NCBI GenBank assembly: GCA_964415525.1
Contig: CAYQAS010000083.1
Location: 1-19,171, forward strand
Direction of reading: 5' to 3'
Length of the DNA stretch: 19,171 nt
Origin: CAZPUI01 sp964415525
Lineage (GTDB): Bacteria > Acidobacteriota > Holophagae > Holophagales > Holophagaceae
Position numbers and translations under genes: made by a program. Positions within the stretch are counted from its first letter, which is position 1. Each line of letters begins with the position of its first letter. Positions 1 through 6,555 of this stretch are shown here, one piece after another. The notes below the pieces were generated by a model. That model made no database searches and was not told where the DNA came from. It saw only the letters and a list, made by a program, of their open reading frames with translations.

Positions 1-940
1 CGAGCACATGTTCTTCGAGGGCGAGCGCATCATCGCCGTCCGCGAAATGATCCTGAGCAAGGACGTGGCCGGTCGCAAGGCCGCCCTGGCCAAGCTCCTG
101 CCCATGCAGCGCAAGGATTTCGAAGGCATCTTTGACGCGATGAACGGCCTGCCCGTCAACATCCGCCTCATCGATCCCCCGCTCCACGAGTTCGTGCCCC
201 ACGACGAGCGCGGCCAGAAGGAAATGGCCGAAGTCCTCGGCGTGAGCCTTGAGGAAGTGAAGCAGCGCGTGGAGAAGCTCCACGAGTTCAACCCGATGAT
301 GGGCCACCGCGGCTGCCGCCTCGGCATCACCTATCCCGAGATCATCCGCATGCAGATGCGCTCCATCTGCGAAGCCGCCATCAACGTGGGCAAGAAGGGC
401 ATCGTCGCCCTGCCTGAGGTGATGGTGCCCCTCGTCGGCCACGTCAAGGAGCTCGCCTTCACCAAGGCCGAGATGCTGGCTGAGCTGGCCGAGGTCAACA
501 AGGAGAACGGCACCACCTTCTCCTGCCCCATCGGCACGATGATCGAGATCCCCCGCGCCGCCATCACGGCCGATCAGGTCGCCACCGAGGCCGAGTACTT
601 CAGCTTCGGCACCAACGACCTCACCCAGATGGGCTTCGGCTTTAGCCGCGACGACTCCGGCAGCTTCCTGCCCGAGTACGTCTCCAAGAAGATCCTCGAG
701 GACGATCCCTTCCAGAGCCTCGACCAGCAGGGCATCGGCGAGCTCGTGCGCATCGCCGCCGAGAAGGGCCGCTCCGTGAAGCCCGACCTCAAGCTCGGCG
801 TCTGCGGCGAGCACGGCGGCGACCCCCGCTCCGTGAAGTTCTTCTACAAGGTCGGCCTGAACTACGTCAGCTGCAGCCCCTTCCGCGTGCCCATCGCGAT
901 CGTGGCCGCCGCCCAGGCTTCCCTGGAGAACGCCAAGTAG
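1..940 (+). CDS. ppdK: Pyruvate phosphate dikinase, C-terminal part (5' truncated by window)
   Basis: The open frame runs in from the left edge (first full codon at base 2) and stops with TAG at 938-940, giving about 312 residues of a protein that is normally near 900. This is the PEP/pyruvate-binding TIM-barrel domain. Visible hallmarks are the opening EHMFFEGERI, the HRGCRLGITYPEI segment, EIPRAA, GTNDLTQM, and near the end GVCGEHGGDP with the catalytic cysteine (about residue 268 of this fragment), followed by GLNYVSCSPFRVPIA. The enzyme interconverts PEP, AMP and pyrophosphate with pyruvate, ATP and phosphate in the cytosol. The missing N-terminal part would hold the ATP-grasp and phosphohistidine domains. 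An intrinsic terminator follows 23 bp after the stop, so this is the end of its transcription unit. The family call is very secure: the GTNDLTQM and CGEHGGDP context separates PPDK from PEP synthase and enzyme I. Confidence 0.97.
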   Translation, partial: EHMFFEGERIIAVREMILSKDVAGRKAALAKLLPMQRKDFEGIFDAMNGLPVNIRLIDPPLHEFVPHDERGQKEMAEVLGVSLEEVKQRVEKLHEFNPMMGHRGCRLGITYPEIIRMQMRSICEAAINVGKKGIVALPEVMVPLVGHVKELAFTKAEMLAELAEVNKENGTTFSCPIGTMIEIPRAAITADQVATEAEYFSFGTNDLTQMGFGFSRDDSGSFLPEYVSKKILEDDPFQSLDQQGIGELVRIAAEKGRSVKPDLKLGVCGEHGGDPRSVKFFYKVGLNYVSCSPFRVPIAIVAAAQASLENAK

Positions 941-963
941 GTTGACAGTTGCTGTCGCATGAG

Positions 964-990
964 AAGCCCCGCCGTTTGGCGGGGCTTTTT
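964..990 (+). terminator. Rho-independent terminator after ppdK
   Basis: A perfect 10-bp stem (AAGCCCCGCC at 964-973, GGCGGGGCTT at 978-987) closes a GTTT loop and runs directly into a T tract ending at 990. It lies 23 bp after the ppdK stop codon, the position and form expected of an intrinsic terminator for that gene. Confidence 0.93.
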
Positions 991-1087
991 CGTGGTCCGA
1001 ATGTCTGCCAGCCCGCGGCAGCGCTGCATTTCCGCAGCACACCCCGCTTGGCCTTGGGATGGAAGGAATCCCGGGCGACTTCCGCAG

Positions 1088-1114
1088 CGCAATCCGCAGC
1101 GGATGCGGATTGCG
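1088..1114. repeat. Perfect 11-bp inverted repeat downstream of the AraC-type gene
   Basis: CGCAATCCGCA at 1088-1098 and its exact complement TGCGGATTGCG at 1104-1114 flank a 5-nt loop. It sits 14 bp past the stop of the minus-strand regulator gene, so in that transcript it would fold soon after the stop. No T tract follows on either strand, so it is not a standard intrinsic terminator. It could be an RNA 3'-end stabiliser, a REP-like element or a Rho-associated end. Confidence 0.5.
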
Positions 1115-1128
1115 TCAGGGGCTTCGCC

Positions 1129-2004
1129 TCACCGCTGCTTCACGGGTCGGCAAAAGGCTTGGCCGAACGTATCGGAACCGTGACGCTGGTAGGTGGGGCG
1201 GGTGTCATCTGGCTCAAAGCCATGGTCCTCCGCCTTCCAGGCAGCCATGGCCTCGTGGAGCGCGGCGAAGACCTGGGCGTCTTCCCGCTCGAAATCGTAG
1301 GCAGGATGGTGGAAGACGGCGAACGCTCCCGCCTCGATTCGCTCGCAGGTCATTCCGTGGGGAACGGGTCCGGCGTAATCCTCGGGAACCTCGATGCCGT
1401 ACAGGTATCCCCTGTGGCCGTCCCGGACATACCAGCCGCCGATCTGGCCGTTCCGGCTGGGCAGGCTGTCCAGCAGGCCGATGACGGCATGACAGTCGAT
1501 GTCCCGGGCCTGCAGGCGCCGCCAGAAGTCCATGTAGTCCGCGGCTCCGGGTTCCTTCATGCCGAGGAAGCGGTGGGCGGGCAGGTGCTGGATGGAATGG
1601 GTGATGGGTTGGACAGTCATCGTCGGATCCTTGGGAAAGGGAAGGAGGGTGCGGCGCACGGGCGCCAGCACCAGGGGAACGGGGCACCGGCGGTAGGCGC
1701 CGGGGGAGAGCCCGAAGGCGCGCTTAAAGGCCCGGCTGAAGGCCTCCTGGGACGAGAAACCCCAGGTGAGCGCCAGTTCCATAATTCCGGTGTCCGCATC
1801 CCTCAGGGCCAGGGTCGCCGCGCTCAGCCGGCGCGCCGCGACATAGGACCGGAAGGAGAGGCCCGTGACCCGCTGGAACTGTCGGGTGCAGGTGAAGGGG
1901 GAGTAGCCGAGGCGCCTCGCCAGCTGGTCAAGGGTGAGGCGCTCCTGCAGGTGCAGCTCGATGAAGTCGAGCATCCGCTGCACATTCAGGTCCCACGGTG
2001 CCAT
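1129..2004 (-). CDS. AraC-family transcriptional regulator with C-terminal GyrI-like effector domain
   Basis: The protein has 291 residues. Residues about 8-105 form an AraC-type double helix-turn-helix, with the first motif around LTLDQLARRLGYSPFTCTRQF and the second ending in GFSSQEAFSRAFKRAFGLSPGAYRR. A linker of about 23 residues rich in Pro and Arg leads to a GyrI-like (effector-binding) domain from about residue 129 to the end. The order HTH then GyrI-like is that of Rob/BmrR-like and GyrI-fused AraC regulators that bind small hydrophobic ligands, so a role in sensing a drug or metabolite is inferred; the ligand cannot be read. The start at 2004 has a good Shine-Dalgarno sequence (GGGGAGA, 5 bp before ATG). 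The gene stands alone: it is convergent with ppdK and divergent from rsgA. An internal ATG at residue 129, with AAAGGA ahead of it, could give the GyrI-like domain alone. Confidence 0.9.
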   Translation of the reverse strand: MAPWDLNVQRMLDFIELHLQERLTLDQLARRLGYSPFTCTRQFQRVTGLSFRSYVAARRLSAATLALRDADTGIMELALTWGFSSQEAFSRAFKRAFGLSPGAYRRCPVPLVLAPVRRTLLPFPKDPTMTVQPITHSIQHLPAHRFLGMKEPGAADYMDFWRRLQARDIDCHAVIGLLDSLPSRNGQIGGWYVRDGHRGYLYGIEVPEDYAGPVPHGMTCERIEAGAFAVFHHPAYDFEREDAQVFAALHEAMAAWKAEDHGFEPDDTRPTYQRHGSDTFGQAFCRPVKQR

Positions 2005-2260
2005 CGTCGTCTCCCCACGCAGGCAGTATGGAAGGCCCCATGGGACGCCGCCTGATCCGGATTGCTCGCTGGACGTGTCTTGAAATCTGTAGAGTGCGTG
2101 GTAGGTTCGGAGGCGGAGTGTGGATGCGATCCTCTCGTTCGTTCAGTCAGAAGACATCGGTGGCGGAAGAAGTCGCCGGGGCCTGAGGCCCCAGCGTTCG
2201 AAGCCCTGAACATGCCCCCGTGAAGGGGGCTGGTTGCCACGTCTTCAGGAATGAACTCCC
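2005..2260. promoter_or_regulatory. Divergent intergenic region with two GC-rich hairpins ahead of rsgA
   Basis: This 256-bp gap separates the start codons of the AraC-type gene (-) and rsgA (+), so it must hold the promoters of both, although I see no convincing -35/-10 pair. Near rsgA there are two perfect hairpins: GGGGCC-TGA-GGCCCC at 2178-2192 and GCCCCC-GTGAA-GGGGGC at 2214-2230, with the palindrome TTCGAA between them at 2197-2202. Neither is followed by a T tract. If transcription starts upstream they would lie in the rsgA leader RNA, ending 30 bp before the start codon. I see no gene here. Confidence 0.5.
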
Positions 2261-3364
2261 ATGCACGCACACGCGTCGAATCCGGCGTCTGATCGCCGTA
2301 ATGAATCCACCGCTTTGCTTCGCGCCTACGGGTGGCGTGATGACCTTCATCCCGAGCCCTGCCCTGAGGGGCTCGAACCCGCTCGCATCCTGGCTTGGTC
2401 CCGAGGTCTCGCCCTGGTGATGCAGGCGTCTGGTGAAACCTGGTGCAGCCCCAGCGGCCGTTTCAGGGACCGCCTCGAGCTGGAGGGCCTCCAACCCTGT
2501 GCCGGGGATTGGCTCTGGGTGGAGCCGGGCAATCCTCGAGGCCGCATTCAGGAGTTGCTGCTTCGGACGACCCTTCTTGCTCGGCAGACTGGCGGACCGA
2601 GCGGGCGGGCCCAGCCTCTCGCCGCCCACGTCGATGTGGTCTTTCTGGCCATGGGGCTCGATCGCGACTTCAATCCGGCGCGCCTGGAGCGCCTTCTCGC
2701 ACTGGCCTGGGGCAGCGGCGCCGGTCCGGTGGTGCTGCTGACGAAGGCTGACCTGGTGGAGGATCCCGCGCCTTTCGTGGCCCGCATCGAGGGCACGGCG
2801 CCGGGTGTCCCCATCCTGCCGCTCTCCGTGCCGACGGGTTTTGGTGTGGAAGCCGTCCGCCAACGCATGGCGGAAGGTCGTACCGCGGTCCTCCTGGGAT
2901 CTTCAGGCGTCGGCAAGTCCACGCTGCTGAATGCCTTGCTCGGCTGCGAAGCACGCCGGACCCAGACGGTTCGCGCCTCCGATGGGCGCGGGCGGCACAC
3001 GACGTCGCTGCGAGAGCTCTTCCTCCTGCCCACCGGCGGCTGCCTCATCGACACGCCTGGACTCCGGGAAGTCGGCCTGCTGGCAGATGCCTCGGATCTC
3101 GGAAGCACCTTCGCCGATGTGGAGGCTTTTGCCGGGCATTGCCGATTCCGGGACTGCACCCATGGCGCGGAGCCCGGCTGCGCGGTCCAGGCTGCGATGG
3201 GGGAAGGATGGCTGGACCCGGCCCGTTACGAAGCCTTCCTGCGGCTGCGCCGGGAGGTGGACTATGCCGCTGCCTGCGCCGACGAGCGGCTGTGGCGGGA
3301 ACGAGAGCAGCGCTGGAAGGGCATCACCAAGCTGCAGCGGCAGTTCAAGCAGGGGAAGCGATAG
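2261..3364 (+). CDS. rsgA: Ribosome small-subunit-dependent GTPase RsgA (YjeQ family)
   Basis: The protein has 367 residues. It shows the circularly permuted GTPase motif order typical of RsgA: G4 (TKAD, residues 161-164) comes before G1 (GSSGVGKS, 213-220), then the RGRHTT switch region and G3 (DTPG, 264-267). It ends in the zinc knuckle C294-x4-C299-x-H301-x5-C307 and a basic tail. The N-terminal region (about 50-110) fits the OB fold, with the GDWLWV segment typical of the family. RsgA acts in late 30S subunit maturation in the cytosol, checking or releasing assembly factors using GTP. The chosen ATG at 2261 is preceded by AGGA with a 10-bp spacer. The N-terminus is somewhat longer than in many homologues, which resembles the RsgA forms found alongside a second paralogue; whether another rsgA exists elsewhere cannot be told here. 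It is followed after 2 bp by the RNHCP gene. Confidence 0.96.
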   Translation: MHAHASNPASDRRNESTALLRAYGWRDDLHPEPCPEGLEPARILAWSRGLALVMQASGETWCSPSGRFRDRLELEGLQPCAGDWLWVEPGNPRGRIQELLLRTTLLARQTGGPSGRAQPLAAHVDVVFLAMGLDRDFNPARLERLLALAWGSGAGPVVLLTKADLVEDPAPFVARIEGTAPGVPILPLSVPTGFGVEAVRQRMAEGRTAVLLGSSGVGKSTLLNALLGCEARRTQTVRASDGRGRHTTSLRELFLLPTGGCLIDTPGLREVGLLADASDLGSTFADVEAFAGHCRFRDCTHGAEPGCAVQAAMGEGWLDPARYEAFLRLRREVDYAAACADERLWREREQRWKGITKLQRQFKQGKR

Positions 3365-3366
3365 CC

Positions 3367-3741
3367 ATGGCAGCCCAGTCCATGAGCGGCCTATGCTCCC
3401 GCTCGTCCAGCGTCCACGCGTCCGTCGAGACCTTCCTCTGCGCCCACTGCGGGAACACGGTGAGTGCCGAGGCCTTCGGCACCCGCCAGCGCAACCACTG
3501 CCCCAGGTGTCTCCACAGCCTCCACGTGGATCTCACCGTGGGTGACCGCCGCAGCCTCTGCCGCGGCGTGATGGAGCCCGTCAGCGCCTGGCTACGGGAG
3601 GGCGGCGAGGTGGCGCTCATCCACCGCTGCAAACGGTGCGGCACCCTGCGCTCCAACCGCGTTGCCGGGGACGACGACCTGGACATGCTCCGGCAAGGGG
3701 TTGCGCGGTTGGGGGATGCTCTGGTGGAAGCCCAGCCTTGA
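3367..3741 (+). CDS. RNHCP domain protein (zinc-motif, function unknown)
   Basis: This small protein has 124 residues. It carries a Cys pair FLCAHCGNTV, the diagnostic RNHCP sequence followed by RCLHSLHVD, then GDRRSLCRGVMEP, and a second Cys pair HRCKRCGTLRSNRVAGDDD. The paired CxxC sites suggest a structural zinc site, as expected for the RNHCP family (Pfam), whose molecular role is not established. The ATG at 3367 starts 2 bp after the rsgA stop, with AGGGG 11 bp upstream inside the rsgA end, so co-translation with rsgA is likely. A start at 3382 (residue 6) is also possible. Co-transcription with a ribosome-assembly GTPase hints at a role near RNA or the ribosome; that is inference only. 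Confidence 0.88.
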   Translation: MAAQSMSGLCSRSSSVHASVETFLCAHCGNTVSAEAFGTRQRNHCPRCLHSLHVDLTVGDRRSLCRGVMEPVSAWLREGGEVALIHRCKRCGTLRSNRVAGDDDLDMLRQGVARLGDALVEAQP

Positions 3742-3912
3742 CCGGCATGGCCGTAGTTCCGACCACCAGCCCGTAACGCGTGTGGGCCTCTTGGGGAGAA
3801 AACCCTGAAGGGGATGAACGGTGATGGAATTCGACCCAACGGGTTCTTCGGCCGCGGCCCTCCGGGCCCTGGCTGAAGGACCGTGCCGCTTCTGCTGTGC
3901 GGACTGCTTTTT

Positions 3913-3939
3913 ATCACCGTGCATCACCGCTCATCACCG
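3913..3939. repeat. Three helically phased ATCACCG repeats
   Basis: The heptamer ATCACCG occurs at 3913-3919, 3923-3929 and 3933-3939, an exact 10-bp period, so the copies face the same side of the helix. An inverted copy, CGGTGAT, lies at 3819-3825. The block sits in the 271-bp space between two convergent genes (RNHCP ending at 3741 and VF530 ending at 4013), where a promoter is not expected for either. This space holds no gene I can support; it also contains a GC-rich hairpin at 3856-3868 and the palindrome CCAATTGG at 3976-3983. Phased short repeats of this kind can be protein-binding sites; no binding protein can be named. Confidence 0.5.
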
Positions 3940-4012
3940 GGCAAACACACTGTTCCTCGGGATGGGTCGCCCTGGCCAATTGGTTGGAATGGCGGACGGT
4001 GGGCGAGCTGGC

Positions 4013-4228
4013 TTAACAGAGGCTGCGGTAGAGCGCCTCGACCTGCGCCCGCGCCCATGGCGTGCGGCGCAGGAATTTGAGGCTGGAGGACATGCTCGGG
4101 TCGACGTTGAAGCAGCGGACGGGGATGAGCCTGCCCAGCTCCTCCCAGCCGTAGTATTCCGATAGGCGCGTCACCATCAGCTCCAGCGTGACGCCATGCA
4201 GGGGGTCGGTGGCACTCGTGTCAACCAT
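4013..4228 (-). CDS. VF530-family small DNA-binding protein (DUF2132-like)
   Basis: The 71-residue protein shows the family signature: DPLHGVTLELMVTRL near residues 8-22, YYGWEELG, IPVRCFNVDPS, and SSLKFLRRTPWARAQVEALY at the C-terminus. This family has a solved structure from Vibrio fischeri and is annotated as DNA-binding; its cellular role is unclear. The start at 4228 has GAGGAA about 7 bp upstream and overlaps the last 8 nt of the radical SAM gene (ATGGTTGA), so it is the translationally coupled last gene of a three-gene operon. That tight coupling to a radical SAM gene is unusual and is the only clue to its job here. Full length for the family. Confidence 0.9.
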   Translation of the reverse strand: MVDTSATDPLHGVTLELMVTRLSEYYGWEELGRLIPVRCFNVDPSMSSSLKFLRRTPWARAQVEALYRSLC

Positions 4229-6002
4229 GGAGGGTTCCTCTCAGGAGCAGGCCTTCATCCACCCAACGTTCCGCCAGCTCCGCATCGCCCGGCTGCAGGG
4301 AGTGGCCGCCGCAGAGCCGCTGGAGCGCCGCCACTTCGGGTGCTTCCAGGCGGCACAGGACGGGCTCGCCCGCACGGACGGTCAGGAGCGCCTCCATGGG
4401 CGTTTCCAGCACGACGCAGGCGAGGTCCTCCAATTCCGTGATGCCGAAATGGAGCTGCTCAAGGAGGGCCTCTGGATCCCGACGGAAGGCCACTCGCCGT
4501 GTCAGGGGATGAAGGCGGTACGCGGCCTCGGAGGGGGTTGTCGCCGATGTCGCCATGGAGGCGGCCTCCACCAGCTCACCCACATATCCAAACCAGGTGA
4601 CGAGGTCTTGGACGACGGCGGCTTCGGAAGGCTCTTCCACCTGGCCGGCCATGAACGTCGCGAGAAGGGGCGTGAGGGGCGGGCGTTCGGACAGGGTGTC
4701 CAGGTGATCCGCGAAGCGCTGGATAAGCTCCGAGGGGGCCAGATCCAGGGCCCCCAGCAGCAGGCTGAACCAGGGCACGGCCTTGCCCTCGTTGTAGAGC
4801 AGGTCGCCTGCGCGGGCAATGCGGCTGGCTTCGGCCATGTCTGCGGCGCTGAAGGTCGGGGAGGAAAGCACGGTGTAGGGCGCCTGCTTCAGGTGTTCCA
4901 GCTGGAAGTCCGGAGCCGTGTCCTGGAGGCGTGTGCCCGGCAGGACGCTGAGGGGGAACAGGTCCAGGTGGTTGGGGGCGAGCCCCAGGGCAAAGTCGAG
5001 GCTGTCCAGGAAGCCCTGAAGGGTGTCGCCCGGCAGCCCGAAGATGAGGTCGAAGCCGTAGGTGGCACCGGCGCGGTGCAGGTGGAGGATCTTGGCCTGG
5101 AAATCCCGGGGCTGGATGCGTCGGTTCACGTGGCGCAGTACGGCATCATCGGCGGTCTGGAGTCCGGTCTGCAGGGTGCAGCGGGGCGAGGCGAAGAGGC
5201 GGGCCAGTTCCGGATCGATGAATTCGCTGCGGATCTCGAAGAAATAGTGGATCTCCGGGGCGACCCGCGCGATCAGGCGCAGAATCTCCTTGGCCTGGAC
5301 CTTGTCGTAGTTAAAGGTCGGGTCGAGCACGAAGATCTGGCTGACCCCCGCTGCTTCGAAGCGCGCCAGTTCCGCCTCCAGCCGTGCCGTGGGGATCCGG
5401 CGGGTGCCTTCGGTGCCGCGGGACTCGAAGCAGAAGTCGCATTTAAAGGGGCAGCCCCGGGAGAGCTCCCACAGCATGCCGCCGTACTGCGTGGGGTCCA
5501 GGGTGCCATCGAGGATCGGGGAGGGCAGGGTGCTCAGGTCCATGACCGGCGCGGGCCGCAGGTTCAGCTGGATGTCCTGGGGGGATCGCCCCTGAAGGAG
5601 TTCCGTGACGACCTCGGTCAGGAGATGCTCCCCTTCGCCGGGAAGCACAAGATCCAGGCACCCCTCGGTGAGAAGGCCGTCCGGGTCAGCGCTCGCTTCG
5701 GCACCGCCCGCCAGGAGCAGGATGCTCGGCCGGCGCTTTCTCAGGATCTGGGCGATCTCCAGGATGTGGGCTCGATTCCATACGTAGGTGGAGAAACCCA
5801 CTGCATGCGGGTTTTCAGCCAGCAGGCGATCCGCACAGGCTTCGGCGGACTGGGTCAGATAGAGGTCGACCACCACAGCTTCCACGCATCCCGGCAACCG
5901 CTGGCGCAAGGCTGAAGCGAGCATGGCCGGACCCAAGGGGACCGCGCGGGGCGAGACTTCGATATGGAGGGCGACGAGGAGCAGGCGCAAGGGCACATCC
6001 AT
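4221..6002 (-). CDS. B12-binding-domain radical SAM protein (DUF4080-type C-terminus)
   Basis: The protein has 593 residues. Residues about 5-150 look like the Rossmann-type cobalamin-binding domain of class B radical SAM proteins (PLGPAMLASAL, LLLAGGAEASAD and the GEGE loop). The radical SAM core follows, with C184-x3-C188-x2-C191 in SRGCPFKCDFC as ligands of the [4Fe-4S] cluster, then FVLDPTFNYD, FEIRSEF, LQTGLQT and the LIFGLPGDT segment. The last roughly 200 residues resemble the DUF4080 extension. Such enzymes make a 5'-deoxyadenosyl radical; the substrate is not known. The gene follows the hemerythrin gene by 6 bp and overlaps the VF530 gene. The start is not certain: at ATG 6002 the GAGG is immediately adjacent (no spacer), so a GTG at codon 3 (5996) may be the true initiator. 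No membrane segments seen. Family call is strong, role unknown. Confidence 0.92.
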   Translation of the reverse strand: MDVPLRLLLVALHIEVSPRAVPLGPAMLASALRQRLPGCVEAVVVDLYLTQSAEACADRLLAENPHAVGFSTYVWNRAHILEIAQILRKRRPSILLLAGGAEASADPDGLLTEGCLDLVLPGEGEHLLTEVVTELLQGRSPQDIQLNLRPAPVMDLSTLPSPILDGTLDPTQYGGMLWELSRGCPFKCDFCFESRGTEGTRRIPTARLEAELARFEAAGVSQIFVLDPTFNYDKVQAKEILRLIARVAPEIHYFFEIRSEFIDPELARLFASPRCTLQTGLQTADDAVLRHVNRRIQPRDFQAKILHLHRAGATYGFDLIFGLPGDTLQGFLDSLDFALGLAPNHLDLFPLSVLPGTRLQDTAPDFQLEHLKQAPYTVLSSPTFSAADMAEASRIARAGDLLYNEGKAVPWFSLLLGALDLAPSELIQRFADHLDTLSERPPLTPLLATFMAGQVEEPSEAAVVQDLVTWFGYVGELVEAASMATSATTPSEAAYRLHPLTRRVAFRRDPEALLEQLHFGITELEDLACVVLETPMEALLTVRAGEPVLCRLEAPEVAALQRLCGGHSLQPGDAELAERWVDEGLLLRGTLHG

Positions 6003-6008
6003 CCTCGA

Positions 6009-6425
6009 TCATACGCACAGACCCGGCGAGCCTCCCGTGTCAGGGGCTTGTTGCGTGGTGGCGAGCCAGGCGCCGAAGGCCTCATCCAGGGTGAGGATGT
6101 GCTGGAGGAACATCTGGCGCATGACTCCCAGGTCCGCGCGGAGATTGGGGGCATCGGGGGCCATGGCCTCACGTAGGCGCTGGAAGGCCTCTTGCATGTA
6201 GGCGTGCCCGACGATGTGGGCCTCCAGGTCGGGATAGCTGGCATCTCGCATGAGCGCTTCTTCCCGATGGAAGTGCTCGGACGTGTAGTGGAGAAACAGT
6301 TCCAGCAAGTCCCTTCGGGCTTGCGGGTCGTAGTTGTCCAGGGCCACGATTTCGCAGAGATGGCTGAACTTCTGAATGATGAGGTCGTGCTCGGCATCCG
6401 TGACGGGGTCATTGAACCGGTACAT
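6009..6425 (-). CDS. Bacteriohemerythrin (single-domain O2-binding di-iron protein)
   Basis: The 138-residue protein has all seven ligand residues of the di-iron site in correct spacing: H13, H51 and E55 (in HFHRE), H70 and H74 (HIVGH), H109 and D114 (QHILTLD). Single-domain hemerythrins bind O2 reversibly and serve for O2 delivery, storage or sensing, or for protecting oxygen-sensitive enzymes, in the cytosol. The ATG at 6425 has an excellent Shine-Dalgarno (GGAGG, 6-bp spacer). It is the first gene of a three-gene operon: the radical SAM start lies 6 bp after its stop. The short C-terminal tail (after about residue 122) is Pro/Gly-rich and probably unstructured. Sitting ahead of a [4Fe-4S] radical SAM enzyme, its likely job is O2 buffering or sensing for that enzyme; this is inference. 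Confidence 0.93.
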   Translation of the reverse strand: MYRFNDPVTDAEHDLIIQKFSHLCEIVALDNYDPQARRDLLELFLHYTSEHFHREEALMRDASYPDLEAHIVGHAYMQEAFQRLREAMAPDAPNLRADLGVMRQMFLQHILTLDEAFGAWLATTQQAPDTGGSPGLCV

Positions 6426-6555
6426 GCCTTTCCTCCAAGCGGAGAAACTCCAGATGAGGCCTCATCCGGGACGTGCGTCGCTCGGGAAGGCCGCCTCCCT
6501 TCGGTCCCCCGTCACGAGCAGGGTTTGGATTCCAAAGTCGGAGAAATGTGACGGG
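6426..6555 (-). promoter_or_regulatory. Leader region of the hemerythrin operon with three dyads
   Basis: This 130-bp gap between the TPR gene stop and the hemerythrin start contains three perfect dyads: TTTGGA-T-TCCAAA at 6524-6536, the 14-bp palindrome GATGAGGCCTCATC at 6453-6466, and GGAG-AAA-CTCC at 6441-6451. Relative to the hemerythrin ATG they lie at about -99 to -111, -28 to -41 and -16 to -26. The first and second are good candidates for operators or regulator half-site pairs; the third is short and next to the ribosome binding site, so it may act in the RNA. I could not identify a convincing -35/-10 pair. Confidence 0.5.

Noticed and set aside
949..2055. Plus-strand frame of 368 codons across the AraC-type gene.
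   Set aside because: It starts inside the ppdK terminator and lies antisense to a complete AraC/GyrI-like regulator.
3821..4165. Plus-strand small reading frame with a good ribosome binding site and a Cys-rich segment (GPCRFCCADC).
   Set aside because: Its second half runs antisense through the well-supported VF530 gene, the Cys pattern matches no family I know, and the phased repeats fall inside it. More likely a chance frame.
4188..5915. Long plus-strand open frame (575 codons) opposite the radical SAM gene.
   Set aside because: The minus strand encodes a clear, motif-complete radical SAM protein. The plus frame is Gly/Gln/Ala-rich low-complexity sequence typical of antisense shadows in GC-rich DNA.
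6524..6544. Sigma-54-type promoter near TGGAATCC-CTGC on the minus strand.
   Set aside because: The GG and GC elements are 12 bp apart, not the required 10.
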